Below, piece by piece: positions 33,639-43,819 of a stretch of DNA of 64,000 nucleotides (position 1 is the first letter of the stretch; each line of letters opens with the position of its first letter). The position numbers and the translations under genes are program-made. The notes under the pieces are model-generated. The model did no database searches and was not told the DNA's origin. It saw only the letters and a program-made list of their open reading frames with translations. This stretch comes from Areca catechu (Eukaryota; Streptophyta; Magnoliopsida; Arecales; Arecaceae), in the NCBI GenBank assembly GCA_021397845.1, contig CM038041.1, positions 144,314,780 to 144,378,779 of the forward strand, written 5' to 3'.

Positions 33639-34170
33639 ATTCTCCCGGGATGGGAGGAACTCGACCCTGTCGAGTGAAGGTCAGACTAGCTCACATATCT
33701 CTCGAGAAGGTCTGGTCGAGGCGTTGCAAGTCCTCTCGAGAAATCCACGAATCGTCCGACTCTGGCCGGCCTTGCCATCGGACCAGGAAGCGTTGATAGT
33801 CATGGCCCTGGGTCGTAATGGCTTGATCGTCCAGGATATGCTCGATCCATTCTCCTCTCTCAGGCCAAATTTATTTGTGGACACTCTAGGTTAGGGTCAC
33901 TCACAATGAAAAGGAATAGGTCCAAAGGCCTCACTAGGTATCGCTGCCGGTTCCCTATACTCAACCAGGTCAGTAATATTGAAGGTAGAACTAATGCCCA
34001 AATCCAAAGGCAAGTCTAACACCTAGGCATTTGATCCAACCTTCTCTATCACTTTAAAAGGTCCGACTCTGCGAGCATGAAGCTTCTTTTTGGCCTAAGC
34101 CTAACCAAGATAGAATCCACTATATCAAATTCTTTGATCCATCTTCGGGAATTAGCCAGTTTGTTTAAAA
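33639..34170 (-). pseudogene. Integrase tail with chromodomain, element F
   Basis: Read on the - strand it shows remnants of the GPY/F module (near 34060-33990, several stops) and then a chromodomain at about 33870-33700 (EHILDDQAITTQ, YQRFLVRWQGRPESDD, WISREDLQRLD). It ends with the PPIPGEL / HPGRIG wording directly at the LTR, as in E. No integrase core or RT is found. Confidence 0.82.
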
Positions 34171-34305
34171 TTAGTATAGGTGGTGAACATGCTGGGCACA
34201 TGCAGACTCCTAACAAAATGATGCAAATGACTCAAACTAACACCTAATACACTCGACTTTGCATTCCTATTGAAGGAAATTTATTAGACTTTTATAGGCC
34301 TAAAC

Positions 34306-36194
34306 CTAAGAGACTATAGACTCTCTAGGTCTGACCCTAGTGTGGTGTGCACAAGAGTATTTACAATGGACTCCAAGCAAATGCCAGAGGGTATGCCAGA
34401 AGTATAATGCAAACCTAACATGCGTAATGAATGCATGCAGTACGCTAATCTCAGTTAAATGCAATCTAATAATCCTAGAAATGCTGGAGGTGTCAGGAAA
34501 GGGCAGAAAATAGGAATTGGGTTCAGAAGTAGTTTGGTAGGGTAGGGAAAAAGGTTCAAGGTTAGTTGGATAAAGTTCGATAAAAGAAGGCATGTCAGGG
34601 ACTAATCCTAGACTAATGAGGCTAACCCTACGAGGTTGCGGTATATCTATGGGGTTTGCATAATGGAAGGATGGGTTACTAATCTCAGGGAAGAGGTCCT
34701 TAATGGGAACTATATGAGGAGGCTCATCTTGAAGGTACTGATTCAAAGAGATCAAGTCCTTAATAAATTCTTCTGGTTCTTGTATTTTTGGACTAGACTC
34801 TATAATTTGGCTCTCCTAAATGGTTTCCTCAAGTAAGGCTCTAGCAGCAGTACCTAGGTTTTCTTCCTCTATTTTTTCTTCCATTATAGCTTTAGGTTGG
34901 ATGTGGTCAAGGTCAACTAGCTCTAGGTTGATTTCTACCTGGGTATCTACCGGGTCAGCTAATTCTAGGTCTACTAAAGGTGTCTCCTCTTCTCCTTCAT
35001 ACTCATCCACTAGGCTCGCATCAGCTTCATACACTTCTGCGTTCATGTAAGCCTTGTCAAACTCAGGAATGGTTGGAGAAGGTCGGCTAGGGAAAAATTG
35101 GCTAGGTCCTAGTTTTTGATTATGGACACTAATCCTAGTAGGTTCAAGTTGCCTAAGGGATAGTGGCTCACTACTGGGCTCATATTTAGGGATGCTAATC
35201 CTATGGGGTTCAAGTTGACTAAGGGAAACCTGACTAGTACTAGATTGATACTTAGGGGTTATGGGTTCTCTGGGCTCATAGGACAAGGGTGCAGATTTAT
35301 GGGTCATGGGATTATAAGATCTGGGGTCATAGGATTTTGGGTCAGCTCTATGGTCGGTTCTAAGGATGGATCATGGTATGGGGTCCTCCTAAGGTTGGGC
35401 TCTCTATATGGGTCAGGATATTGGGTCCTTCTAGGGTTGGACTCCCTATATGGGTCAGAATATTGGGTTCTCCTAGGGTTGGACTCCCTATATGGGTCAG
35501 AATATTGGGTTCTCCTAGGGTTGGACTCCCTATATGGGTCAGAATATTGGATGTTGGGTCTACTAGGCTCATAGGGTGTGGGTGCATAGGATCTATGATC
35601 ATGGGATCTAGAGTCATAGGATCTAGGTTCATAGGTTATGGATTCATAGGTTCTAGGTTCATAGGATTTGGAGTCATAAGATCTATAGGTTGTGGATATA
35701 CTAGGCTTATAGGGAGAGGGTAAATAGGATCTATCTTCCTGGTCTATAAAATCCTGATTGGGTCTTCTAGGACTAACCTTAGGGATTGGGTCATGACGAT
35801 GGGCTCTCCTAGGTTCGACCTCTTGGTATGGGTCAAGGTCTGGGGTCCTCCTAGGCTGAGGGTTATAGTATGGGTCAGGATGAGGGGCTCTCCTAGGTTC
35901 GACCTCAAGGTATGGATTAGGGTTTGGGGTCCTCCTAGGTTGAGGGAAATTAGGATCTGGCTCAGACTGTGACCCATGGGTTTTTCCTGGGATCCCTACC
36001 CGGACTTCTAACTGTTCAAACCTATTGGCAAGATGGTCAATTCTATCATTGGTTTGAATACCAGACTGAGTTAACTGGGTCACCATCTGGGCCATTTGAT
36101 CAGCTAGGGCTTTTATTTGGGCTTGTAAATTTTCCATGGGTTCAGACATTTGTGAAGGAGGTGGGTGATATGAAACTCCTGATCTAGTGCTCAT
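34306..36194 (-). pseudogene. Gag-like ORF of element F, three broken parts
   Basis: Part one (36194-35304) starts MSTRSGVSYHPPPSQ, has a coil (ENLQAQIKALADQMAQMVTQ) and an Arg/Pro/Tyr-rich region with a 42-bp in-frame repeat. Its stop overlaps the ATG of part two (ATGA, 35304-35307), a one-base frame shift. Part two (35307-34816) has SLVDEYEGEE as in E. Part three (34755-34306) ends with FALYFWHTLWHLLGVH and SCAHH. The CCHC knuckle of E is not found in F. Whether the ATGA overlap is a working frameshift or damage cannot be told. Confidence 0.72.
35385..35560 (-). repeat. 42-bp tandem repeat inside the element F Gag-like ORF
   Basis: About four copies with TATATGGGTCA at about 35404, 35446, 35488 and 35530 encode a 14-residue unit (YSDPYRESNPRRTQ). 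The period is a multiple of three, so the frame is kept. Looser Tyr/Arg/Pro repeats (SYEPR, SYDSR) lie on the N-terminal side. Confidence 0.85.
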
Positions 36195-37055
36195 GCAAGA
36201 CTCGATCAGACCGACTATAGCTGACTAGACCTAGAGTCCAAACTAGATGCTCAATCAGGGTGGCAAACTAGTCTATAGTAACCCTGTACTCAGGCAGCAG
36301 GTGTAAGGGGAGTATTAGGTCCCTGATTGCCAATCCTAGACACCAATCAGAGATTGGCCAGGTAGGCGGACCAGCACACAAGCCCTTCAGGATTGAATCC
36401 CTAAACCACCATTCTAGACACCAAGCACAAGGAACACATAGGTTAGTCTTGACACAGTGATCTAACACTTAGCTCGGACCCGACCAGTTGGTGTCCCTAG
36501 CCCACTAGGGCAAATTAGGTCTAATCGATTTTAAGTTAGGCTTGGGACCGAATGCAAGGAAGGTGGTTTTGGGCTATGGAAAGGTAATGACCTCCTTCCC
36601 TTATCTGGTATAAAGAGAGTGCCCTTAAAGTAAATTATGTAATGATGGCAGGCAGATGAGGATGCAAATTAGGGTTTAGATATTTTTTGGTATTTTTGGA
36701 GAATATGTAATTTTTTTTTTGGTATTTTTTAAATAGAAGAAAACTGGAAAATTATGGCCTAATATGCAGGAAATATTCTAAAATTAAAAGATATGCAAAA
36801 ATGCTAAACAAAACCCTAAAACTTCAAAACTTGTCATACTGAAAAAATAGAGCCAAAAATTTGCAGGCAGTATTTTGGCTTGAAGAAAATTCACAGGATA
36901 TAATAAAATCTTTGAAAATTCTTAAAATTACTGTGAATTATGATGAATCCAGAAAAATAAATTTCAAAATTTTTGGGGTTTTTATCAAGAAGAAATAAAT
37001 AAAATAACAGAGTATATACGGATTAAAAAATTACAGAAAACAAGCCCTAATCTAA
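36195..37055 (-). other. Leader of element F
   Basis: Untranslated leader between the primer binding site and Gag start. The stretch 36290-36410 matches the leader of E on the other strand. The part next to the LTR (36650-37020) is very AT-rich. Confidence 0.65.
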
Positions 37056-37067
37056 GCTCTGATACCA
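37056..37067 (-). promoter_or_regulatory. Primer binding site of element F
   Basis: TGGTATCAGAGC on the - strand, two bases inside the 5' LTR, complementary to initiator tRNA-Met. Confidence 0.87.
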
Positions 37068-37069
37068 AA

Positions 37070-38528
37070 TGATGGGGAACTAATATGCATGCAATTTTTT
37101 TTGTATGTTTGACGTGTTGAGTTAGGTGATTATTTCCTAAATTTCAGATCAAAATTACTTGTAGAGAATTTTGTATGAGTTTTTGAAGATCAGCATGCAG
37201 ATTAGGACCTAGAAAAGTAGAAAAGAAGGATCGCCGGGGCTGAGAAGCCTCGTTTAGGGCAAGTTCTCCTACAATAAAACTACTGGAGGTAGAAGGGGTA
37301 TACCTGACAATGTCTGTGAAGATCGTAGCAAAAGGGTATCTCGTTCCTCAACAGATGCGGCCTGGAAAATCGAGCCAAAGACCCGCAGATACCCGGCTTT
37401 CTGCTCGGTGATCCGATTGAGGCTTGGCTGGAGTCGTTGGATTCGTAGGAACTCGGGGACCTGTAAACGACCTGTCAGGGGTTAGAAAACTCACAAAGGA
37501 ACAAGAAAATAAAGAAAAAAATAGCAAGGGAAGGCTTCTTTTGCAATGGGCGTCCAGGGATCTGAGAGGCTTGTTGGTAGCAGGAAGATGATTGCAGCAC
37601 TGGAAAGAAAAACTCTCACAAATCCCTTTATGCACACAGCAGGGTATCACACAACTCAATAGAAGAACTCAAGGTTTTTATTCATATAAAAAATTAGGTT
37701 TCATACAAGAGGCTAGGGTCCCTTAAATAGACCCTTAATCTTGGGCTCCAAGTAAGGGTACATAAGTCTTTACATAAGAATCATTTTCCCTCTCAAACCC
37801 TAGCTAGAAAATAAGGAAATATTAGGTAGAAAAATCCCTAAAAATTTTCTTGACTTGGTCAAGACTCCAAGGACACCTAGGGGGGTGTGTTGGGCTTCTA
37901 GGAGCAGCAAAAGGCCAGCCCAAAAGGGCTCGGGTGTATGGGTTTGGGCCTCTGGAAGCTGGGGTGGCCTGGAAGCCATGTAGCAGGAATATTCCCTGGT
38001 ATCTTGCTTCTTAGGGGCTTAGGCTTGGCACCTGGGCTTGATTTCTTTGGGCTAGGATGCAGACGGACCTCTGGAATCATGGATGCCCTTATCTATGAAT
38101 ATACTTTGGCATCTGGAAGGGAATATGGGCATCTGGAGGGCATCTGCAAGAAATCAGGGTTTTCTGAATTTTCCTCCTGGGGTCTTCAAATCTTCAAGCT
38201 GGGTTGGACTTGGGCTATACTTCCATGTCTTCAATCTAGTTGGACTTGGTCTTCACTTGTATGATATAGTCTTGAGTCTTCGGTATGCTTGGACAGGACT
38301 CAAAAAAATAAAATTAGCTCAACATGAGCTGACTAGCATTGGACTGAACTAGCTCAACATGAGCTGACTAGTACAGAACTGAAATAACAACTCAAAAGAC
38401 TCAAATAATAACTAAAATGGACTCAGATAGGCTAAGCCCTTATTACAGATGGACTCATAAATTATTGATCAATTCACAAAGGATTGAAAAGCCTCTATCT
38501 TATTCTGGTGCCTCCGGTGTCCCCACCA
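37070..38528 (-). repeat. 5' LTR of element F
   Basis: This 1459-bp copy has the same ends as the 3' LTR. The adjoining primer binding site identifies it as the 5' copy. Confidence 0.93.
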
Positions 38529-38780
38529 CATATTCATCGTATTCCTCTTCCGGTTTAGGGATGTCTATGCAATCAACTTTTTTAATGGATATGTGTAGTC
38601 CTTTTAAGATTATCTTCCACACAGCTTGAATATAAATTTTCATTCTATCTTTTCGAAAAGAATATTGGTACTGGTGAACATTGAAGGTCTATTGTTTGAT
38701 TGACCTTCAACCAAAGATATGCTCATTTAGGTTATCATTGAACTTTTTTCTTAATCATTAGATTAATGATAGTGAGACAT

Positions 38781-38793
38781 GGCTCTGATATCA
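38781..38793 (-). promoter_or_regulatory. Primer binding site of element D
   Basis: TGATATCAGAGCC on the - strand, two bases inside the 5' LTR. It is the tRNA-Met site with one change (TGG to TGA). Confidence 0.82.
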
Positions 38794-38795
38794 CT

Positions 38796-40139
38796 TGTTG
38801 CTCAGTTGGCCAACCCAAGAGGGTGGGTGAATTGGGTTTGTAAAAAATTTAACAAGTATGTGCCTTTTGAAAACTTTGTATGGTGAGTGAAGTATAAAAA
38901 GTATTGCAAGTAGAAGTAAATAAGAAAAGCAAGAACAAACTTAAACACTATAAGATTTAGAGTGGTTCGGAGCAACCCAGCTCCTACGTCCATTATCCAA
39001 GGTGCACACTTGTGATTTTTACTATATTCACCCGAATATAGTCGGATTGTTTTTATATGGGCTCACAATCCAAAACCCAATACAAAATTAGTTTTCCTGG
39101 GCTCACTAACAACCCAACTTGATTTTCAAGGCTAACCAATCAACTTCAAAATAACTTACAAGTTATAGCCACCTGTTGTACTTGTAATAACTCAAAAATA
39201 GAGTTAAAAAGAAGCAACACCAAAACAAACCCAAAGTTGTTGAGTGGTTGTAGTTGAAGTTCTTAATGAGGCCTTCTTAAATGCTTCTTCAATGCTCTTC
39301 AAGACTCTCTTATCTCTTCAAAGATTAACTCAAGAAGTTGGTGGAAAGTTGTTGGAGAACTTGAGTTTACACTTGAAAGCTCTTAGAATATTCAATACTC
39401 TCTTTTTCTTGTCAAAAACTTCTTTTTCTTCACTTAAATCCCTTATTTATAGCTTCTTGAAGTATTTCCAAGTGAATATGGCCGTTAGAATTCCTTGGAA
39501 GTCAAAAACTAGCTATTGGGAGGCTTTAGAACTAAGAAATTAAAATTCTGAAACTAGCATTACTATTCAAATTCTACAATTTGAGTCTTCTCATAGACTT
39601 CGAGTTGGCTTGGATTCTCAGTGAAGAAATTCTATAGTCTGTGAGAGTTGACTCATTTCAAATTAGAGTCGGCTCAATTGACTGAAGTCTTAGAACTTGT
39701 TTTCTGTCACTCTGTGACAGTCGGCTTAGATTGACATTGAGTCGGCTCGAATGCTATGTATCAGATAATTCTGTGTCATTCCAAACAATGTATCAACTAT
39801 ATTTGGTTAAGTCGGCTCGAGTGAAACTTCTTTAGAGTCTTCGAAAAGGCTTCAAACTTCTTCCAAACAACTTCTAAACAACTTCTATGATCTTTAAACT
39901 TAAAATTACATTAATTTGGCCCTTTTACATGAATATACAAATAAATTTACCTAGGACTCTTAAATACATAAAACTTTTTCTTTGAGTATACTGATACACT
40001 ACAATGATCTTAGAATTGTAGGGTGAAAGATTGTCCATTTGAAATATTCTACAAAAACTTCTTAAACATATAAAAAGAATTAGTATCAAATGCATGCTCC
40101 AATATTTTGCAATCATCAAAATCATTCCAGGGGTCAACA
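38796..40139 (-). repeat. 5' LTR of element D
   Basis: This 1344-bp copy starts TGTTGCTCAG and ends GGTCAACA on the + strand. Its hairpins include ACTATATTC/GAATATAGT (39021-39042, nine pairs, four-base loop) and GGATTGT/ACAATCC (39044-39071). A TATA-like box lies at 39443-39452 on the - strand. Confidence 0.93.
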
Positions 40140-40888
40140 ATTACTCTCTCTAAGAAGGATTGTCCGATAACTCCTCAAGAGAGAGAGCATATAGTAGGAT
40201 TCCATATACTTCGATAGTGGGATTTATAATATATGCTATGACATGAACGAGACCAGATGTGGCATACTCACTTGGGATAGTGAGTAAATACTAATTTGAT
40301 CCAGGTGAGAAATATTTGAAAGTCATAAAAACCATCCTTAAGTATTTGAGAAATATAAGGACTAGTGGCTTATTTATGGAGATTCTGACCTAAAACTAGT
40401 CAATTATATTAATTTAAATTTTTAATCAAATAGAGACAATAGTAAGAGTGTGTTAGGTTATGTCTTTATCCTAAATAGAAGAATAATCTACTAGAAAAGT
40501 TCCAAGCAATACACTGTGGTTAATTATGTATGTGAGGTAGAGTACATTGTGACATCCAATACTGCAAAGAAAGCTATTTGGCTGTAAAAGTTCATCGATA
40601 AGCTAGGAGTGGCACCCTCCAATGATGGTCCAGTTATTCTATATTGTGATAGCACTTGAGCCATAGCTTAAGTGAAGGAACCAAAGGCTCAAATCAAGCA
40701 CATTCTATATCACTACCATCTTATTTGGAAGATCATGGATCGAGATGATATTGACCTTTAGAAGATCGATAGAAAGGAGAACTTGGCTGACCCATTTACT
40801 AAAGCCCTTGAAATCAAAGAGTTCAATGATCACAAGTAAAAGATGGGTATATAATGATGTTTCGATTAGCTCTAGTCCAAGTGAGACT
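40140..40888 (+). pseudogene. RNase H end of element B pol and polypurine tract
   Basis: After element D the B frame resumes with ITLSKKDCPITPQERE. TRPDVAYSLGIVS, GEKYLKVIKTILKYLRN and ADPFTKALEIKEFNDHK then follow in shifting frames, with stops throughout. The end lies near 40843-40855. The stretch GTCCAAGTGAGACT just before the LTR at 40889 is the likely, slightly changed, polypurine tract. Confidence 0.83.
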
Positions 40889-42199
40889 TGTTAGGAAATG
40901 TATCGTAAAGTCAATCATCTAGAATGTAACGATTAAGCTCTTTATAATTTGTATATGATTCATTAATGAATAATGGTTATTTTTGGTAATTCATCATTAT
41001 ATGTACATCTTCTTTTATGAACTCTTTTGTGATGAAGTTCTTAGAACTACTTTTGATCAATGTCATGTAGTTCTTAAACTTGTTCATGACTATATGATAC
41101 GTTGTTACTTAGGAAGATGATGTTTATCGAGTATGGATTATTATGTGCTAGGACGATAATGTTTATCGAGTATGGATTATTATATACTATATAGGCTGAT
41201 TGTTCTTATAACCAAGGAGTGTGAAGATACTAGTATGGCATGTAGGTGAGTATAGGAGTACATACATTAAATGCCCACCTAGTACCCACGTGCTTATTTC
41301 TCTAAAAACTCTCCACATTCATATAGATTTTTCATGAGATATTCCATGCCCAAAAAAATGCAGATGTCACCCTCCCTCATTCCCAATTGGATTTGGATAG
41401 TTAGTTTAAATTTAAATAAAAAGTTTGAATTTAAAAATTAATTGAGTTTGAATGGAATTTGAATTCATGTCTTTATCCTAATCCTTTCCCATCTTATCCT
41501 AATCCCCTTACAACTCCACATCAATTTTAATTGAAATTCTTGGTATTATGTGACAACTTAAGGAGGCCCTATTACCATGGAGATCAAGGAAAAATTATCA
41601 TGAAAAAAATCTAGGAGGGTGTGTGGCATGAGAAAGTATATTGAGTATGGGAGGGTCTAGCACTAAAGTTTTTAAAGGAGAAGAAAATTAAAGAAAGTTA
41701 GCCTCTTTATTTTTCTATTTTATTCTCTTTCTTTGATCCTCGAGTCCTCTTCTTCCTCTCTAAGGTTTCAAAAAGTTTCAAAGAAGAAGAAAAGAAAAAT
41801 CAGCTATCTAGTGACCTTCGCATGGATCTAGTAGTCCAAGAATGTTGATCATATCAGAGCTTTGTATGGATGATCTATAAGTATCAGATACCCTGTGTAG
41901 CTATGAAGTGACATAGAGAACCTTTACTACATGCCATCAACAGCAATGATTGTCGACCCATAATCAGGTATAAGATTTGATCTCATAATCTTAGTATATA
42001 TGATCTATAATGTGCATCGGTTAGATCAATGCATGCTAAATTTATTTTTTATGTTACATATCATGTTACAATTCTTGTAAAATTTTTTAGATTTGATTTA
42101 TATACATGAATTTTTATTTAAAATAGTTTTAAAATATAATTACTTTTATTTTAAAATATAAAAAAATCATGCATAAAATCCTAGATATATTTTCTAACA
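40889..42199 (+). repeat. 3' LTR of element B
   Basis: This 1311-bp LTR starts TGTTAGGAAATGTATC and ends ATTTTCTAACA, so the ends form an imperfect inverted repeat. Inside, a unit of about 40 bp with TGTTTATCGAGTATGGATTA is present twice in tandem (about 41120 and 41160). No second LTR of B is in the window. Confidence 0.85.
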
Positions 42200-42489
42200 C
42201 CTTGATCTACGAATATGGTCTATACCTAGTAGGGATAAACTATACTAATACCCTAATCACAAATATTATTATGACATAAAAAGAAGAAAATAAAAATATA
42301 TTTTACATAGTGGATTCAGATTCTTGAGTTATTTCTTTGACTTGCTTTCTTTTAATTCAAACCTATATTTTACTTTAATTTCTCCATAATCAATTTTCTT
42401 TTATTTTTTTCATGAAATAATTATCCTAGATCTCCAAGGACATGATCCCTACAAATCCTAGCTATATAGTAGTGAGTTAGAATTTTTTT
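42200..42489. other. AT-rich stretch without recognisable features
   Basis: Lies between the B LTR and the integrase remnant of G. No ORF, LTR end or repeat that I can identify. Confidence 0.5.
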
Positions 42490-43329
42490 TAACCACCCTA
42501 TGATAAGTGATCTGCGAACTGCTCATCATCGATGCATTGCCATTCGGATTTGAGCCTTCTCTCAGACTTCTTTAAGTAGGTTGAGGTTCACTCTGAGATC
42601 CTCCAAATTTCAATACTCGTCATAGGCCTAGACTCTATATGAGGGTAAGCCTAGATCCAAAGGGATGACTGCTTCAGTTTCGAATGTGAGGTTAAATAGA
42701 ATCTTCCTGGTCAGAAGTTGATATGTATTTGATAAACCTAAGGGATACTATACAACTTGTCTACCTAAAGTCCATTGACTTTATCAAGTCAAGTCTTTAG
42801 ACCTTGTAGAATAGTTTAGTTTGTGACCTCCACTTCTCCATTCTTCTATGGATATGCGATGGAGGTGTACTGGTAGATAATCTGCAAATTCTCATAGAAA
42901 TTATCGAAGGATGCATTATTAAACCATCGGCCACTATCAATGATAATTATTCGAGGCAAGCCAAACTGATAGGATGTTATCATATCATTGGCAAAGATCA
43001 CAACATCGCACGAACTTAATGGTGCCCTTGTGGATATCGGGCCAGTAATATCCTTATCGAATGATCTTATATGCCAGGACCCATCCTTCAAGGTGACCCA
43101 CAAATGCCTTCATGGACCTCGCATAGGGCATAGTCAACCTCTATAGGTTAGAGGCAATGAAGAAGTGGCATCGAATAGGATAGCTTGTATTGTTTTCCCT
43201 CGATCATCAGGTACTGGACTGAGTGACTCTTGATCCTTTGAGCCTTGGCCTGATCCTCGAGTAGTTATCCATCCTTCAAGTATTGTATTAAAAGGTCCAT
43301 CCTACATGGCTTGTGGTCCACCTATATCA
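42490..43329 (-). pseudogene. Integrase remnant of element G
   Basis: On the - strand: CRMDLLIQYLKDG and QRIKSHSVQYLMIEG (linker), VHEGICGS and YYWPDI (zinc-binding part), then a gap to the core with FGLPRIIIIDSGRWFNNASF (second Asp region, DNG changed to DSG) and QIIYQYTSIAYP. The tail shows NLTFETEAVIPLDLGLPSYR and NLNLLKEV. The first catalytic Asp block is missing, so there is an internal deletion. Closely related in wording to the integrase of element I. Confidence 0.82.
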
Positions 43330-43334
43330 TCAGG

Positions 43335-43819
43335 GCTAGCCTGTCCTGATGGTGGTCCCGTCTCCGGGCACCACCTGGCGAAGGAGCGAAGGAGCCCGGC
43401 TCGATCTCGACCGAGGTGGGACCGTCTCAGGGTGCCACCTGGCGAGAGAGCGGGGGAGCCACCGGCTTTGATCAAGGTGGACCCCTCCTGGGTGGACACC
43501 TGGCAGAGCGGCAGAAGGTCGCTCGACTTCAGCTGAGGTGGTCCCGTTTCCGGACGCCACCTGGCGAAGGAGCGAAGGAGCCCGGCTCGACCTCGGCCGA
43601 GGTGGGACCGTCTCAAGGTGCCACCTGGCGAGGGAGCAGGGGAGCCGCCGGCTTCGACCGAGGTGGACCCCTCCTGGGTGGACACCTGGCGGAGCGGCGG
43701 AAGGGCCCGGACTGAACTCGACCTCGGCCGGGGCGAAGTCGCATCCGACTTGGCCGAAAAAACTCCACGTGGCTCGAATCATGCCCAACGAAATCTGAGT
43801 ATGCCACATCATCGTTACG
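43335..43819 (-). repeat. Inverted LTR fragment at the left end of element H
   Basis: Read on the - strand this matches the first several hundred bases of the 3' LTR of H (CATCGTTACG end, GATTTCGTTGGGCATGATTC, and the 61-64 bp repeat units). It ends at 43819, a few bases from where the LTR start would be, and abuts the pol coding frame directly. This join must come from rearrangement. Confidence 0.8.

Larger units (their letters stand above)
32181..38528 (-). mobile_element. Element F: internally deleted chromovirus-like Ty3/gypsy element
   Basis: LTRs at 37070-38528 (5') and 32181-33638 (3') are flanked by a perfect CATAT duplication (32176-32180 and 38529-38533). Like E, it has only a gag-like ORF and an integrase tail with chromodomain. 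Its leader, Gag and short post-Gag stretch are homologous to those of E, while the LTRs are clearly different apart from similar ends, so E and F are sister families. It sits in the gag of D. Confidence 0.92.
31385..38726 (-). pseudogene. Gag of element D, split by element F
   Basis: The start is ATG at 38726 (MSISLVEGQSNNRPSM, matching VEGQ-NRP of A). Coding parts are 38726-38529 and 32180-31385, with element F between. The second part holds ALDANEFNRIF, a KEIWDKLQVTYEG block, LKSLGRVYSNADLVQKIL and PDKWDPKITAIQE. A zinc knuckle lies at about 31440-31480 (CYECKKLGHYR, then a stop and EC). Stops and frame changes are present. Confidence 0.87.
16674..40139 (-). mobile_element. Element D: SIRE-type Ty1/copia retrotransposon interrupted by E and F
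   Basis: D spans 23.5 kb, about 10.3 kb once E and F are taken out. It has LTRs at 38796-40139 (5') and 16674-18030 (3'), a primer binding site, gag to RNase H, and an extra ORF. The target duplication is ATTAA (16669-16673) against ATTAC (40140-40144), one change in five. It lies in the RT/RNase H part of element B, whose frame continues on both sides. E is inserted in the extra ORF and F in gag. Coding regions are more decayed than in A. Confidence 0.93.
3901..42199 (+). mobile_element. Element B: Ty1/copia retrotransposon, the host of A, C and D
   Basis: The visible segments are 3901-4739, 15983-16673 and 40140-42199; the 5' half lies left of the window beyond C. The reading frame crosses each insertion. 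The RT text that stops at 4739 resumes at 15983 after element A, and the text that stops at 16673 resumes at 40140 after element D. The pol wording (SQWTP, SERRN, LNRVPSK, DPFTKAL) and the LTR start TGTTAGGAAAT resemble the common copia type with a roughly 1.3-kb LTR. All coding segments carry many stops and frameshifts, so B is the oldest layer of this stack. A candidate target duplication to the right is CCTTG (42200-42204), which cannot be tested. Confidence 0.85.
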
